Shown: in pieces, positions 50,737-57,999 of the stretch | How the letters are laid out: every line of letters starts with the position of its first letter | Position numbering within the stretch: position 1 is the first letter of the stretch | Origin: an uncultured Christensenella sp. | Lineage (GTDB): Bacteria; Bacillota; Clostridia; Christensenellales; Borkfalkiaceae | Length of the DNA stretch: 64,000 bases | Direction: 5' to 3' | NCBI GenBank assembly: GCA_910583855.1 | Contig: CAJTYL010000006.1 | Span: 1 to 64,000 of the forward strand | Program-made: the position numbers and the translations under genes | Notes under the pieces: generated by a model | The model's input: the letters and a program-made list of their open reading frames with translations, nothing else | Databases searched by the model: none | What the model was told of the DNA's origin: nothing

Positions 50737-52267
50737 AAAGCTTTTCGTTTCAAGCACCTCGGCTTGTTTTGAACTCGTCAATAAAAATCCGTACTATTCC
50801 CCGCGTTCTTACGAGGTCTACCTCAACGGCGAAAAGGCGGGCGACAAACACACTACCAACGTTTTTTCGCTCTTTAACTTAACGCCCTCAACCACGTATA
50901 CCGTAAAATTGAGTTCGGGCAAAAAGCAGATAACCTTCACCACCGATGCGGAAAGCGCGGCAATCGACGTTAAGTCGCTCGGGGCAAAAGCCGACGGTAA
51001 GTCGGACGATACCTACTTCGTGCAAATGGCTATCGACGGTTGCCCCAAGGGCGGCAGGGTAGTTCTCACCGAGGGCGAATATTTAGTCCGCCCCATTGTT
51101 TTAAAGAGCGATATCACCCTTGAACTCAAAAAGGGCGCAACTCTTTTGGGCGACGTCGTAGAGGAGAATTACCCCTATATCCCCGCCCGCACCGTATTGA
51201 ACGGCAAGGAAGAAATTCTTGCAAGCTGGGAGGGGGAACCGTTCGACTGTCACCAATCCTTCGTTTCGGCGTACAGACAGAAGAATATTAAAGTCGTCGG
51301 CGAGGGAGTAATCAACGGCAACGCGGACAATTCCACCTGGTGGGCGACCCCTAAGGGCAGAAAGGTAGCACGTCCCCGTTTGGTTTTCCTCAATAAATGC
51401 CAAAACGTCGTATTCCACGGCGTAACCTGCTGTAACAGCGCAAGTTGGAACTTGCATCCCTTTTTCTCTAAAAACCTCAAATTCTACGATTTGAAAGTTC
51501 AAAACCCCTACACGGGACCCAATACCGACGGGCTTGACCCCGAAAGCTGCGACAAAGTGGATATAGTCGGTTGCTCGTTCAGCGTGGGAGACGACTGTTG
51601 CGCCATAAAGGCGGGCAAGCTGTATATGGGTAAAACCTACAAAACCCCCGCTTCAAACCACACTTTAAGGAACAACCTTTTCCAGAACGGTCACGGCGCG
51701 ATAGTCCTCGGCAGCGAAATGAGCGGCGGGGTGAAGAACCTTTCCGTGTCGCAATGCCTGTTCAGACACACTGACAGAGGGCTTCGCATAAAGTCGAGAC
51801 GCGGTCGCGGCAAGGACGGAATTATCGACGGCGTAACGTTTGAAAACATCAAAATGGACAACGTCATAACCCCGCTCGTAATAAATATGTACTACTTCTG
51901 CGACCCCGACGGACATACCGAATTCGTCTGGTCGCGTGAAAAAAGAGCGGTTGACGACGGCACGCCCTATCTCGGCAAATTCGTTTTTAAGGACATCGAG
52001 TGCGTAAACTGTGAGTGTATGGCGGGCTACTTCGACGGGCTCGTTGAACAACCAATCAAGGAAATCCGCATAGAAAACGTCAGCTTCTCGTTCAAGGAGG
52101 ACGCAAAGCCATTCGTTCCGGCTATGCTCGAACACGTGCGCGAATACTGCAAAGAGGGGCTTTACGTCGACAATGTTGAAAACCTCGTGCTTAAAAACGT
52201 CGCCTTCGAGGGCGTTTGCGGCGAAAAAATAATAAAGAAGAACTGCGGCAACGTGGTTGAAGAATAG
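50729..52267 (+). CDS. polygalacturonase, glycoside hydrolase family 28
   Basis: 512 residues. A short fibronectin-like N-terminal module (residues ~1-75, SYEVYLNGEKAGDKHTTNVF) precedes the beta-helix. GH28 active site complete: Asp267 in NTDG, Asp288-Asp289 in GDDCC, His322 in GHG and Arg353/Lys355 in RIK. No signal peptide, so it hydrolyses oligogalacturonides inside the cell, probably as an exo-enzyme releasing galacturonate for UxaC. Coupled to accessory 4 upstream and 9 bp from GH105. Confidence 0.95.
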   Translation: MFKKLFVSSTSACFELVNKNPYYSPRSYEVYLNGEKAGDKHTTNVFSLFNLTPSTTYTVKLSSGKKQITFTTDAESAAIDVKSLGAKADGKSDDTYFVQMAIDGCPKGGRVVLTEGEYLVRPIVLKSDITLELKKGATLLGDVVEENYPYIPARTVLNGKEEILASWEGEPFDCHQSFVSAYRQKNIKVVGEGVINGNADNSTWWATPKGRKVARPRLVFLNKCQNVVFHGVTCCNSASWNLHPFFSKNLKFYDLKVQNPYTGPNTDGLDPESCDKVDIVGCSFSVGDDCCAIKAGKLYMGKTYKTPASNHTLRNNLFQNGHGAIVLGSEMSGGVKNLSVSQCLFRHTDRGLRIKSRRGRGKDGIIDGVTFENIKMDNVITPLVINMYYFCDPDGHTEFVWSREKRAVDDGTPYLGKFVFKDIECVNCECMAGYFDGLVEQPIKEIRIENVSFSFKEDAKPFVPAMLEHVREYCKEGLYVDNVENLVLKNVAFEGVCGEKIIKKNCGNVVEE

Positions 52268-52276
52268 GAGAAAATA

Positions 52277-53416
52277 ATGGATTATTCGGTAATAGACAGA
52301 TATATAAACCGACTTATAGAAGAAAGTACCCCGGATGCGCCTATATGGAATATTGAGAATATCCAAAAGGGCAAAGAGCCCGCCTGGAACTATATCGACG
52401 GCTGTATGATGACGTCGTTATACAACATTTACAGACTTACGGGCAACAAAAAATATCTTGATTTCGTAGACGAATTCATAGATTATTACGTTTTCGACGA
52501 CGGAACTATCCGCGGCTATGAAATGTCAACCTACAACGTTGACAATATAAACGAGGGCAGGGTGCTTTTCGATTTATATAAGGAAACGGGCAAGCCCAAG
52601 TACAAGCGGGCGATAAATCTTTTATACAGTCAACTCCAAAGCCAGCCACGTACCGAAACGGGCAACTTCTGGCACAAGAAAATTTATCCCAATCAGGTAT
52701 GGCTTGACGGGCTGTATATGGCGCAAGTATTCTATACCCGCTACGAAACTACTTTCAACCGCGGCAGGAACTACGGCGATATAGTAAAGCAGTTCAGGAA
52801 CGTTTGGCTCAATATGTACGATAATGACAAACAGCTTTACTACCACGGTTGGGACGTATCTAAGCAAGCTTTTTGGGCAGACCTCGAAACAGGTCTTTCA
52901 AAGAGTTTTTGGCTTCGCTCCATCGGCTGGTATACCGTCGGCTTGGTGGACGCAATAAGCTATTTCGACTTGTCGCGTCCCAATTTAAAGACCGAGCTTA
53001 TTACGATTTTCAGAAAGACTATTGAGGGGTTAGAGCAGTATATCGACCCCGAAAAGCATATGTTCTGGCAGGTCGTCGACCAAAAGGGTAGGGAGGGCAA
53101 CTACGTTGAAACCTCGGGCAGCGCAATGATAGCTTACGCCATGATGAAGGGCGCGCGTCTCGGCTTCGTCGACAGGCGCTTTGCCACCGTCGGCGAAAAG
53201 ATTTTCAACGGGATTTGCCGCGAATATCTCACCGAAACCGACGGAGAGCTTAACCTTGGCGGTATCTGCCTGATGGCAGGGCTAGGACCCGAAAGCAACC
53301 CCGCCCGCGACGGCACGTACGAATATTATATCTCCGAACCCGTCGTAGAGAACGACGCAAAGGGTACCGGTCCGTTCGTAATGGCTTACACCGAAATAAA
53401 AATGTTAAGAAAGTAA
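52277..53416 (+). CDS. unsaturated rhamnogalacturonyl / galacturonyl hydrolase, GH105
   Basis: 379 residues, (alpha/alpha)6 barrel. Catalytic Asp144 in NQVWLDGLYM aligns with the YteR catalytic aspartate; YHGWDVSKQAFWAD and GSAMIAYAMMKGARLG are family blocks. Removes the 4,5-unsaturated uronate from the non-reducing end of lyase products, feeding KduI. Cytoplasmic (no signal peptide). Its existence implies that pectate/RG lyases act outside the cell, although none is in this window. TAGGAG precedes the ATG. Confidence 0.94.
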   Translation: MDYSVIDRYINRLIEESTPDAPIWNIENIQKGKEPAWNYIDGCMMTSLYNIYRLTGNKKYLDFVDEFIDYYVFDDGTIRGYEMSTYNVDNINEGRVLFDLYKETGKPKYKRAINLLYSQLQSQPRTETGNFWHKKIYPNQVWLDGLYMAQVFYTRYETTFNRGRNYGDIVKQFRNVWLNMYDNDKQLYYHGWDVSKQAFWADLETGLSKSFWLRSIGWYTVGLVDAISYFDLSRPNLKTELITIFRKTIEGLEQYIDPEKHMFWQVVDQKGREGNYVETSGSAMIAYAMMKGARLGFVDRRFATVGEKIFNGICREYLTETDGELNLGGICLMAGLGPESNPARDGTYEYYISEPVVENDAKGTGPFVMAYTEIKMLRK

Positions 53417-53428
53417 ACTTTAATATAA

Positions 53429-53464
53429 ATCACGCCCCGCGGCTAATTGCCGCGGGGCGTGATT
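53429..53464 (+). terminator. terminator ending the importer/hydrolase operon
   Basis: AATCACGCCCCGCGGC/GCCGCGGGGCGTGATT stem (53429-53444 with 53449-53464) followed by TATT. Confidence 0.9.
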
Positions 53465-53567
53465 TATTCTGTTCACACTGTCATTTTGCGTGAGCGTTAG
53501 CGATACTTTGCGCACCTTATTGTAAGAGCTTTTTGTAATAAGGCGCAAAACGAAGTGAAAAATCTCT

Positions 53568-53712
53568 TTAATCTTCCAAGCCTAAAAAATAATCGGCAGT
53601 CACGCTGAAATATTTTGCTAAAACTACCACGGCTTGCGCTGTCGGTATTTTTAATGCCTTTTCCCAATAAAAGATACAGCTCTGCGTAAGCCCTGTTTCT
53701 TTTGCGAGCTTA
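53568..53712 (-). pseudogene. C-terminal remnant of an Xre-type regulator
   Basis: On the minus strand the frame ending at 53568 reads LAKETGLTQSCIFYWEKALK then AQAVVVLAKYFSVTADYFLGLED, the second half of a Cro/CI HTH regulator. No start codon or first helix precedes it; upstream the sequence changes into an unrelated plus-strand fragment reading LTEEQKQQYNEIYDYESGK (53708-53790). Two broken genes meet here. Family C repeats occupy 53470-53560. Confidence 0.6.
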
Positions 53713-53812
53713 ACCGAAGAACAAAAACAGCAATATAACGAGATTTACGATTATGAAAGCGGCAAGAGTCCGAGGCGCAAGACGGTGTTATAAAGAGGGC
53801 TTTAAGCTCGGT

Positions 53813-54484
53813 TTAATGCTTGCCGTGGAAGCCCTGTTTGAATAAAACGGGCGATACCCCGAAATGCTTTTTGAATACTCGTGAAAAGTATAAAGGCTCC
53901 AAATACCCGCAGGCTTCGGCAATCTGCGAAACGGAGTAATTGCTGTATTTGTTGGTTACCCCGCTTGAAATTAAATTTGCCGCAAGCTCCATACGCTGCC
54001 CCTCAAGGTAGGCGCGCGGCGTTAAGCCTGTTTCTTTTTGGAAAAGCTTCCTAACGTAGTCGTAGTTTAAGGGCAGTTTTTTTATAAAGTCGTCCAAAGC
54101 GTAGGCTGGGTTTGAAAGGTTTTTTGAAACGTCCTCCCGCACAAGTTCAACCACGGGCGAAAACTTTCCGTCGCCCGAGTAAAAATTAACGTAGCTTACG
54201 AGTAAATTCCCCAAAGCCTGCAACACGGAATCGTTTCCTTTAAGCTTTAAAAATTTTTCGGCTTGCCTGACGGCGTGCTTTATTTCGCCGTCGTCCGCAA
54301 ATACTACGGTTTTTTTAACGGGCATAACCGGTTGGTCTATAAGCGCGCGTAAACCGTCCGTTTTTCCGCCGTAATTGCAATAGGGGGGTACGGCAATTAC
54401 CGTTTCGCCGTCGGTTATAATTTCCAAATACCTGCTTAGCTTCTCACAGTTTGAGCCGCAACCCGCAAAAACAATTTTGTTCAT
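53813..54484 (-). CDS. AraC family transcriptional regulator
   Basis: 223 residues. The last ~100 residues are a two-HTH AraC domain: LDDFIKKLPLNYDYVRKLFQ, the connecting GLTPRAYLEGQRMELAANLI, then YSVSQIAEACGYLEPLYFSRVFKKHFG. The N-terminal ~110 residues hold a GCGSNCEKLSRYLEII motif and no obvious cupin, so the sensing domain is short and atypical. Placed next to the pectin operon it is the best candidate for its regulator, but I see no binding-site test in the sequence. Confidence 0.88.
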   Translation of the reverse strand: MNKIVFAGCGSNCEKLSRYLEIITDGETVIAVPPYCNYGGKTDGLRALIDQPVMPVKKTVVFADDGEIKHAVRQAEKFLKLKGNDSVLQALGNLLVSYVNFYSGDGKFSPVVELVREDVSKNLSNPAYALDDFIKKLPLNYDYVRKLFQKETGLTPRAYLEGQRMELAANLISSGVTNKYSNYSVSQIAEACGYLEPLYFSRVFKKHFGVSPVLFKQGFHGKH

Positions 54485-54490
54485 ATCCGT

Positions 54491-54519
54491 ATTATACCAC
54501 GGTACATCCGTTTTGTCTA
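54491..54519 (-). promoter_or_regulatory. sigma-A promoter for the AraC gene
   Basis: On the minus strand TAGACA (54514-54519), a 17-base spacer and TATAAT (54491-54496); the start codon follows within 10 bases, so the leader is very short. Confidence 0.6.
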
Positions 54520-54520
54520 T

Positions 54521-54559
54521 AAAACAAGCCTTGCGGCTTTACGCCGCAAGGCTTGTTTT
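54521..54559 (-). terminator. terminator after the GNAT gene
   Basis: A 17-base perfect stem AAAACAAGCCTTGCGGC/GCCGCAAGGCTTGTTTT (54521-54537 with 54543-54559), symmetrical in both directions. 54560-54681 contains a family C unit only. Confidence 0.85.
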
Positions 54560-54681
54560 AATGTAAACTGGTTGGTAACAGTACCATTCTTGTCATTCTG
54601 AGTAAATAAAGAAACTTAAAACAATATGTGCATTCTTCGCCTTTGGCTCAAAATGACACGGTGCAGTATGCCGTCGCAAAA

Positions 54682-55170
54682 TCAGCGGGCGCCGCACTTG
54701 TTGTTTAAGTCGGTTTTTTCGTAGACGAAGGCGTCAATCTCTTCGCTGTATTCGTTGCCGCGCTCATATCCGCAGGCGGTAAAAAACTCCTCCGCGCCTT
54801 CGGCGGGCAGGCAGTACGCCTTTTGCGTGCCCGCTTCTTTAAGCTTCATTTCCGCAGTATATAATAGGAGCTTTCCCAAACCCTGACGGCGGCGGGAGGG
54901 GGAGACGTAAATTTCGCGTATGTCGCCCCAGCCTTCCTTGAAGTTCCATTCGTTGTCGATGTCGTCCGTCTGATAGACGACGAACCCCGCGTAAATTTCA
55001 CTGTCCTTTAAAATATCAATCTTTATAAGTCCCGCCAAAAGGTCGGGCAAGATATATTCTTCCAAGAGGTGGGAGACGTTATCGTCACAACCGAGTTCGG
55101 CGTAATAGTCGGCAAAAAGCTTTTCAAACTCCTTTTGCGTTGCGTCCGAAAGAGGGGATACCTTAATCAT
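54682..55170 (-). CDS. GNAT family N-acetyltransferase
   Basis: 162 residues. The acetyl-CoA pyrophosphate loop is RRRQGLGKLLL, preceded by IREIYVSPSR and followed by KAYCLPAEGAEEFFTACGYERG, the standard GNAT order. Substrate not deducible. AAGGAGG on the minus strand fixes the start. It follows rpmA in the same direction with 56 bases between, so it may be read from the rplU promoter. Confidence 0.9.
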   Translation of the reverse strand: MIKVSPLSDATQKEFEKLFADYYAELGCDDNVSHLLEEYILPDLLAGLIKIDILKDSEIYAGFVVYQTDDIDNEWNFKEGWGDIREIYVSPSRRRQGLGKLLLYTAEMKLKEAGTQKAYCLPAEGAEEFFTACGYERGNEYSEEIDAFVYEKTDLNNKCGAR

Positions 55171-55226
55171 AAAACCTCCTTAAAACAAAATGAGAGCCGT
55201 AAAAGCTCTCATTTTCAAAATCTCAA

Positions 55227-55505
55227 TTATTCGGCAACGGGATAGATAGAAACCTGTTTTCCGTCTCTGCCTACTCTTTCAAACTTAACCGTGCCGTCGA
55301 TAAGCGCAAAAAGCGTATCGTCCTTACCGATGCCTACGTTGTTGCCGGGCTTAAACTTGGTGCCGCGCTGTCTTACTAAAATATTGCCTGCAAGCACGTG
55401 CTGACCGTCGGCACGCTTAACGCCGAGCATTTTGGGGTTACTGTCTCTGCCGTTGTGGGAAGAACCCGTTCCTTTCTTATGAGCGAATAAACTTATAAAA
55501 AACAT
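55227..55505 (-). CDS. rpmA: 50S ribosomal protein L27
   Basis: 92 residues. The N-terminus MFFISLFAHKKGTGSSHNGRDS carries the Firmicutes extension ending in LF before AHKKG, the site cut by the cysteine protease Prp to expose the mature L27 end at the peptidyl-transferase centre. The rest is the standard core (GVKRADGQHVLAGNILVRQRG). It follows rplU by only 18 bases; the prp (ysxB) gene that normally sits between rplU and rpmA in Firmicutes is missing here. Confidence 0.97.
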   Translation of the reverse strand: MFFISLFAHKKGTGSSHNGRDSNPKMLGVKRADGQHVLAGNILVRQRGTKFKPGNNVGIGKDDTLFALIDGTVKFERVGRDGKQVSIYPVAE

Positions 55506-55523
55506 TCCGTTATCCTCCTTGAA

Positions 55524-55964
55524 TTATTCAGCTTTCTTAGCTGCCGGCTTTTTAGCCGTCGTCTTAGCCGCAGGTTTTTCAGCCGCTGCCGCGGGAGCTG
55601 CCTTAGGTGCGGCGGGTTTCTTTGCCGCAGGCTTTTTAGCTGCGGGCTTTTCTTCGCTTACCGCGCCGATAGCCGTAACCTTAACCATAGTGTAGGGCTG
55701 TCTGTGACCCTGCTTCTTCCTCTCGTTCTTCTTGGGCTTGTACTTGAAGACGATAATCTTCTTGTCCTTACCTTCGGAAACGATTTCAGCCTTAACCTTT
55801 AAATCCGCAACCTCGTTTGCGACCTGAACGCCCTTGTCGTCCGACAAAAGAACTACGGGGAATTCAACGCCGTCGCCAACCTTGCCTGCAAGCTTTTCAA
55901 GCTTGACGAGGTCGCCAATGCAAGCCTTGTACTGCTTGCCGCCGTTATCAAATATTGCGTACAT
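55524..55964 (-). CDS. rplU: 50S ribosomal protein L21 with Ala/Lys/Pro-rich tail
   Basis: 146 residues. The first ~102 are normal L21 (YAIFDNGGKQYKACIGDLVKLE ... KYKPKKNERKKQGHRQPYT). Residues ~103-146 are a low-complexity tail of AAKKPAAKKPAAPKAAP type, absent from typical ~102-residue L21; similar tails occur on ribosomal proteins in some gut clostridia. GGAGG on the minus strand fixes the start. First gene of the L21-L27 operon. Confidence 0.96.
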   Translation of the reverse strand: MYAIFDNGGKQYKACIGDLVKLEKLAGKVGDGVEFPVVLLSDDKGVQVANEVADLKVKAEIVSEGKDKKIIVFKYKPKKNERKKQGHRQPYTMVKVTAIGAVSEEKPAAKKPAAKKPAAPKAAPAAAAEKPAAKTTAKKPAAKKAE

Positions 55965-55967
55965 AAT

Positions 55968-56108
55968 TTACCTCCTGTTGCAATCCGGTCCGCAAAGCCG
56001 GACGCACGTCTCGCCGAAATTTATCGGGCGGCGCAAAAATGCGCACTTAAAAAGCCCGTTTCAAGCGGCTCAGTATCAAATTTAACATACCGCAAGTATA
56101 AAAGTCAA
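55968..56108 (-). promoter_or_regulatory. rplU promoter and L21-leader-like 5' region
   Basis: On the minus strand TTGACT (56103-56108), an 18-base spacer and TAAATT (56079-56084), then a ~110-base leader with GCCGCTTGAAACGGGC and GTCCGGCTTTGCGGAC hairpins just before the AGGAGG. Position and size fit the ribosomal protein L21 leader that gives autogenous control in Firmicutes; a covariance search was not possible. Confidence 0.5.
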
Positions 56109-56261
56109 GCCTTTATTGCCCGTTACTCTAAAATTATTTTATTATGCTCTAAGGCTTGCGGTACGTCAAGCCTTTTTTGTCCCGCGTATAAATTTTTATA
56201 TCGTGCGCATATTAAAATCAACGGCATCCAAAACCTGTACGGCATAGCATTTACGAATAAT

Positions 56262-56505
56262 AAACGGCGCAAGCAAACACCACGCTTTTTGCTTAGCACG
56301 CTCAATTTGTGGCTGCGCCGCCTTTGCGCAAAATTATTTGAATTTTTATATTGAGGTGTGCAAAGCGTCGCCATCGCTCGCGCAGCGGAGGAATGCCTGC
56401 GATTATATATGTGTGTGCTCCGAGAAATTGCGGGCAGGGAGGCGGCGCTTCCAAAAGTCACGAAAAATCGCAGGCGCAGAATAGCCGAGATTTTTGTGAG
56501 GAGTA
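56262..56505 (+). repeat. family A structured repeat, copy 4 (longest)
   Basis: Starts AATAAACGGCGCAAGCAAAC with its partner CTTTTTGCTTAGCACGC, contains CAATTTGTGGCT, the ~45-base insert also seen at 33.5 kb (AATTTTTATATTGAGGTGTG...), GCAGCGGAGGAATGCCTGCG, TTGCGGGCAGGGAGGCGGCG, TCACGAAAAATCGC, CGCAGAATAGCC and ends in GAGGAG, the ribosome binding site of the next gene. Confidence 0.8.
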
Positions 56506-56511
56506 TTATCA

Positions 56512-56952
56512 ATGGCTGATTTAAAAAAAGACAGCGAAATAATCGCTGAAATTTACCGCAACGCACAGCTTGCGTTGACGTCTATTTCGGATATATTGCC
56601 CGAAGTGGAGGACGTGGCGATTAAGGAAGAAATTCTTCGTCAGCACGAAGAGTATGAAAAGGTTTGCTCTAAGGCGGCGGAGCTTGCGCACAAGTTCGAC
56701 GTGGACGTTAAGGAACCCAACCCTATGAAAAAGGCAATGATGTGGAGCGCAATTAAAATGGGCACGGCAAACGACAACTCGCCGCAGAATATCGCGCAGA
56801 TGATGATAAGGGGCACGGTTAACGGCATTACCTCGCTGAGAACGTCGCTTACCGACGGCAGCAAGTTTATGGACGAAGAAGTCAAAAGCCTTTTGACCGA
56901 GCTTATCGAACTTGAAGAAGGCTTTGAGGAAAAATTCAAAGCGTTCCTTTAA
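56512..56952 (+). CDS. helical bundle protein, unknown (DUF2383/ferritin-like shape)
   Basis: 146 residues, soluble and almost entirely helical: IIAEIYRNAQLALTSISDIL, VAIKEEILRQHEEYEKVCSK, a central MKKAMMWSAIKMGTAND and a C-terminal SLLTELIELEEGFEEKFKAF. Placement of Glu/His (RQHEEYE) hints at a ferritin-like four-helix bundle, but the full ExxH pattern is not visible. GAGGAG and the ATG are joined to a family A leader. Function unknown. Confidence 0.65.
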   Translation: MADLKKDSEIIAEIYRNAQLALTSISDILPEVEDVAIKEEILRQHEEYEKVCSKAAELAHKFDVDVKEPNPMKKAMMWSAIKMGTANDNSPQNIAQMMIRGTVNGITSLRTSLTDGSKFMDEEVKSLLTELIELEEGFEEKFKAFL

Positions 56953-57120
56953 GTTTTTTTAGCCGTTTCGGGCATGGCTTTGTCATGCCGAGCGATGGCG
57001 AAGTATCTCTTCGGGCTATTAAACGGCACGGAAAAAATTAAAGTAAGCGGCGCGGGCTTTAAAAACCGCCAACGCAGCAAAATTTGTTACTTCGCAACAA
57101 CGATTGAATAAAACTAACGC

Positions 57121-57208
57121 GCCGCTGTGGTGGAATAGGCAGACGCAAGGGACTTAAAAATCCCTCGGTAGAAATACCGTGCCGGTTCAAGTCCGGCCAC
57201 AAGCACCA
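57121..57208 (+). tRNA. abnormal tRNA-Leu-like gene (anticodon TAA, 8-base loop, mispaired acceptor stem)
   Basis: Clearly homologous to the 6.8 kb tRNA-Leu: same D-arm, AGGGA/TCCCT anticodon stem, long variable arm (CGGTA-GAAA-TACCG), T-arm and encoded CCA. Two defects: the anticodon loop has eight bases (CTTAAAAA), and the 5' acceptor strand GCCGCTG mispairs with CACAAGC at the three central positions. It may be a pseudo-tRNA, a +1 frameshift-suppressor-like tRNA, or a tRNA disrupted at its 5' end by integration. The variable arm keeps pairing through compensatory differences. Confidence 0.7.
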
Positions 57209-57213
57209 CAACT

Positions 57214-57259
57214 AACCTAAATTGAACCATTAACATATTGGTTTGGTTTAGGTTTTTTG
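57214..57259 (+). terminator. terminator after the tRNA-Leu-like gene
   Basis: AACCTAAA ... TTTAGGTT outer stem with imperfect inner pairing (GAACCAT/ATTGGTTT), then TTTTTT. Confidence 0.7.
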
Positions 57260-57394
57260 TTACTCTTTTTTACTATCAAGCGCAACGGCGGTTTATGCCG
57301 CAAAAGGCTATTGACTGAAATTGCGGTGTGTTAGCTTTGAATACTATGTTCTCTTTTCATTGCATGTTCCTCCTTTTACAATATGTTCACGCAA

Positions 57395-57563
57395 ATCTCG
57401 CCTATTCTGCGGCTGCGATTTGCCGTGATTTTTGGCGGCTCTGCCGCCCTTTGCGCAATTTTTAAGCGCAAACAATTTTATAATTGCGCAAATTCCCACC
57501 GCTGAGGTTGCTGTCGCAACAAATTGGGTTGCGCTGGCGCAAAAGCGTGGTTTTGCTTGCGCC
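57395..57563 (-). repeat. family A structured repeat, copy 5, leading into a dead start
   Basis: Read on the minus strand it matches the full family: GGCGCAAGCAAAACCACGCTTTTGCGCCAGCGC, CAATTTGTTGCG, CTCAGCGGTGGGAATTTGCGC, GGGCGGCAGAGCCGCC, AATCACGGCAAATCGC, CGCAGAATAGGCGAGAT. It begins 2 bases after the stop of the 57.6 kb gene and is followed on the minus strand by AAAAGGAGG and ATG CAA TGA, a good ribosome binding site without a gene. 57260-57340 holds nothing recognisable. Confidence 0.75.
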
Positions 57564-57564
57564 G

Positions 57565-57768
57565 TTAATTATTCAGTTGTTCTTTTAATGCTGTCCAGCC
57601 CGCAAAAATAAGCTGGACTTTTGGTATGTGATGACTTTTAAGGAACTTGTTCAGTTCCTCAAAGTCTTCACGTTTCATCGAAGTACCCCAAACCGCGTGG
57701 GCGGCTTTGCGTTCTTCTTTGTGTTTGTCTTCGTAGCGCTTATCTATTTGCGACTTGGGCTGTTTCAT
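57565..57768 (-). CDS. small basic protein, mobile-element type
   Basis: 67 residues: charged helix KQPKSQIDKRYEDKHKEERKA followed by REDFEELNKFLKSHHIPKV and QLIFAGWTALKEQL. Proteins of this shape are common as short cargo genes in clostridial conjugative and integrative elements; no function known. The ATG overlaps the stop of an upstream fragment (57765-57881). Confidence 0.55.
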   Translation of the reverse strand: MKQPKSQIDKRYEDKHKEERKAAHAVWGTSMKREDFEELNKFLKSHHIPKVQLIFAGWTALKEQLNN

Positions 57769-57881
57769 ACGACTTTCTCCGTATAAATTAGCTCGTTTAA
57801 AATTTCTTCTTCGATTGCGTGTTGCAGCGCGGTCAGCCTGCGGTACTCAAAATCCCGTAGGAAGGGACAACATGTTAACGC
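57765..57881 (-). pseudogene. C-terminal fragment of a gene upstream of the 57.6 kb gene
   Basis: Open frame reading LRDFEYRRLTALQHAIEEEI then LNELIYTEKVV and stop, with ATGA overlap into the next gene as in an operon, but with no start codon and a stop at its 5' end. Likely the surviving tail of a deleted mobile-element gene. 57885-57999 carries a CGCCGTAACAG/CTGTTGCGGCG hairpin (~57928-57953), probably the terminator of the operon to the right. Confidence 0.45.
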
Positions 57882-57999
57882 TTATTGTAAATAGCAACGA
57901 GCAGCTAATACTTTAAGTATTGAAAAACGCCGTAACAGATTTCTGTTGCGGCGTTAAAATTAAAATGACGTTAAAGAGTTATTTATTCGAAAATTCATC

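Noticed and set aside
51665..52366. Minus-strand frame opposite GH28/GH105
   Set aside because: Overlaps two intact glycoside hydrolase genes; composition typical of antisense frames.
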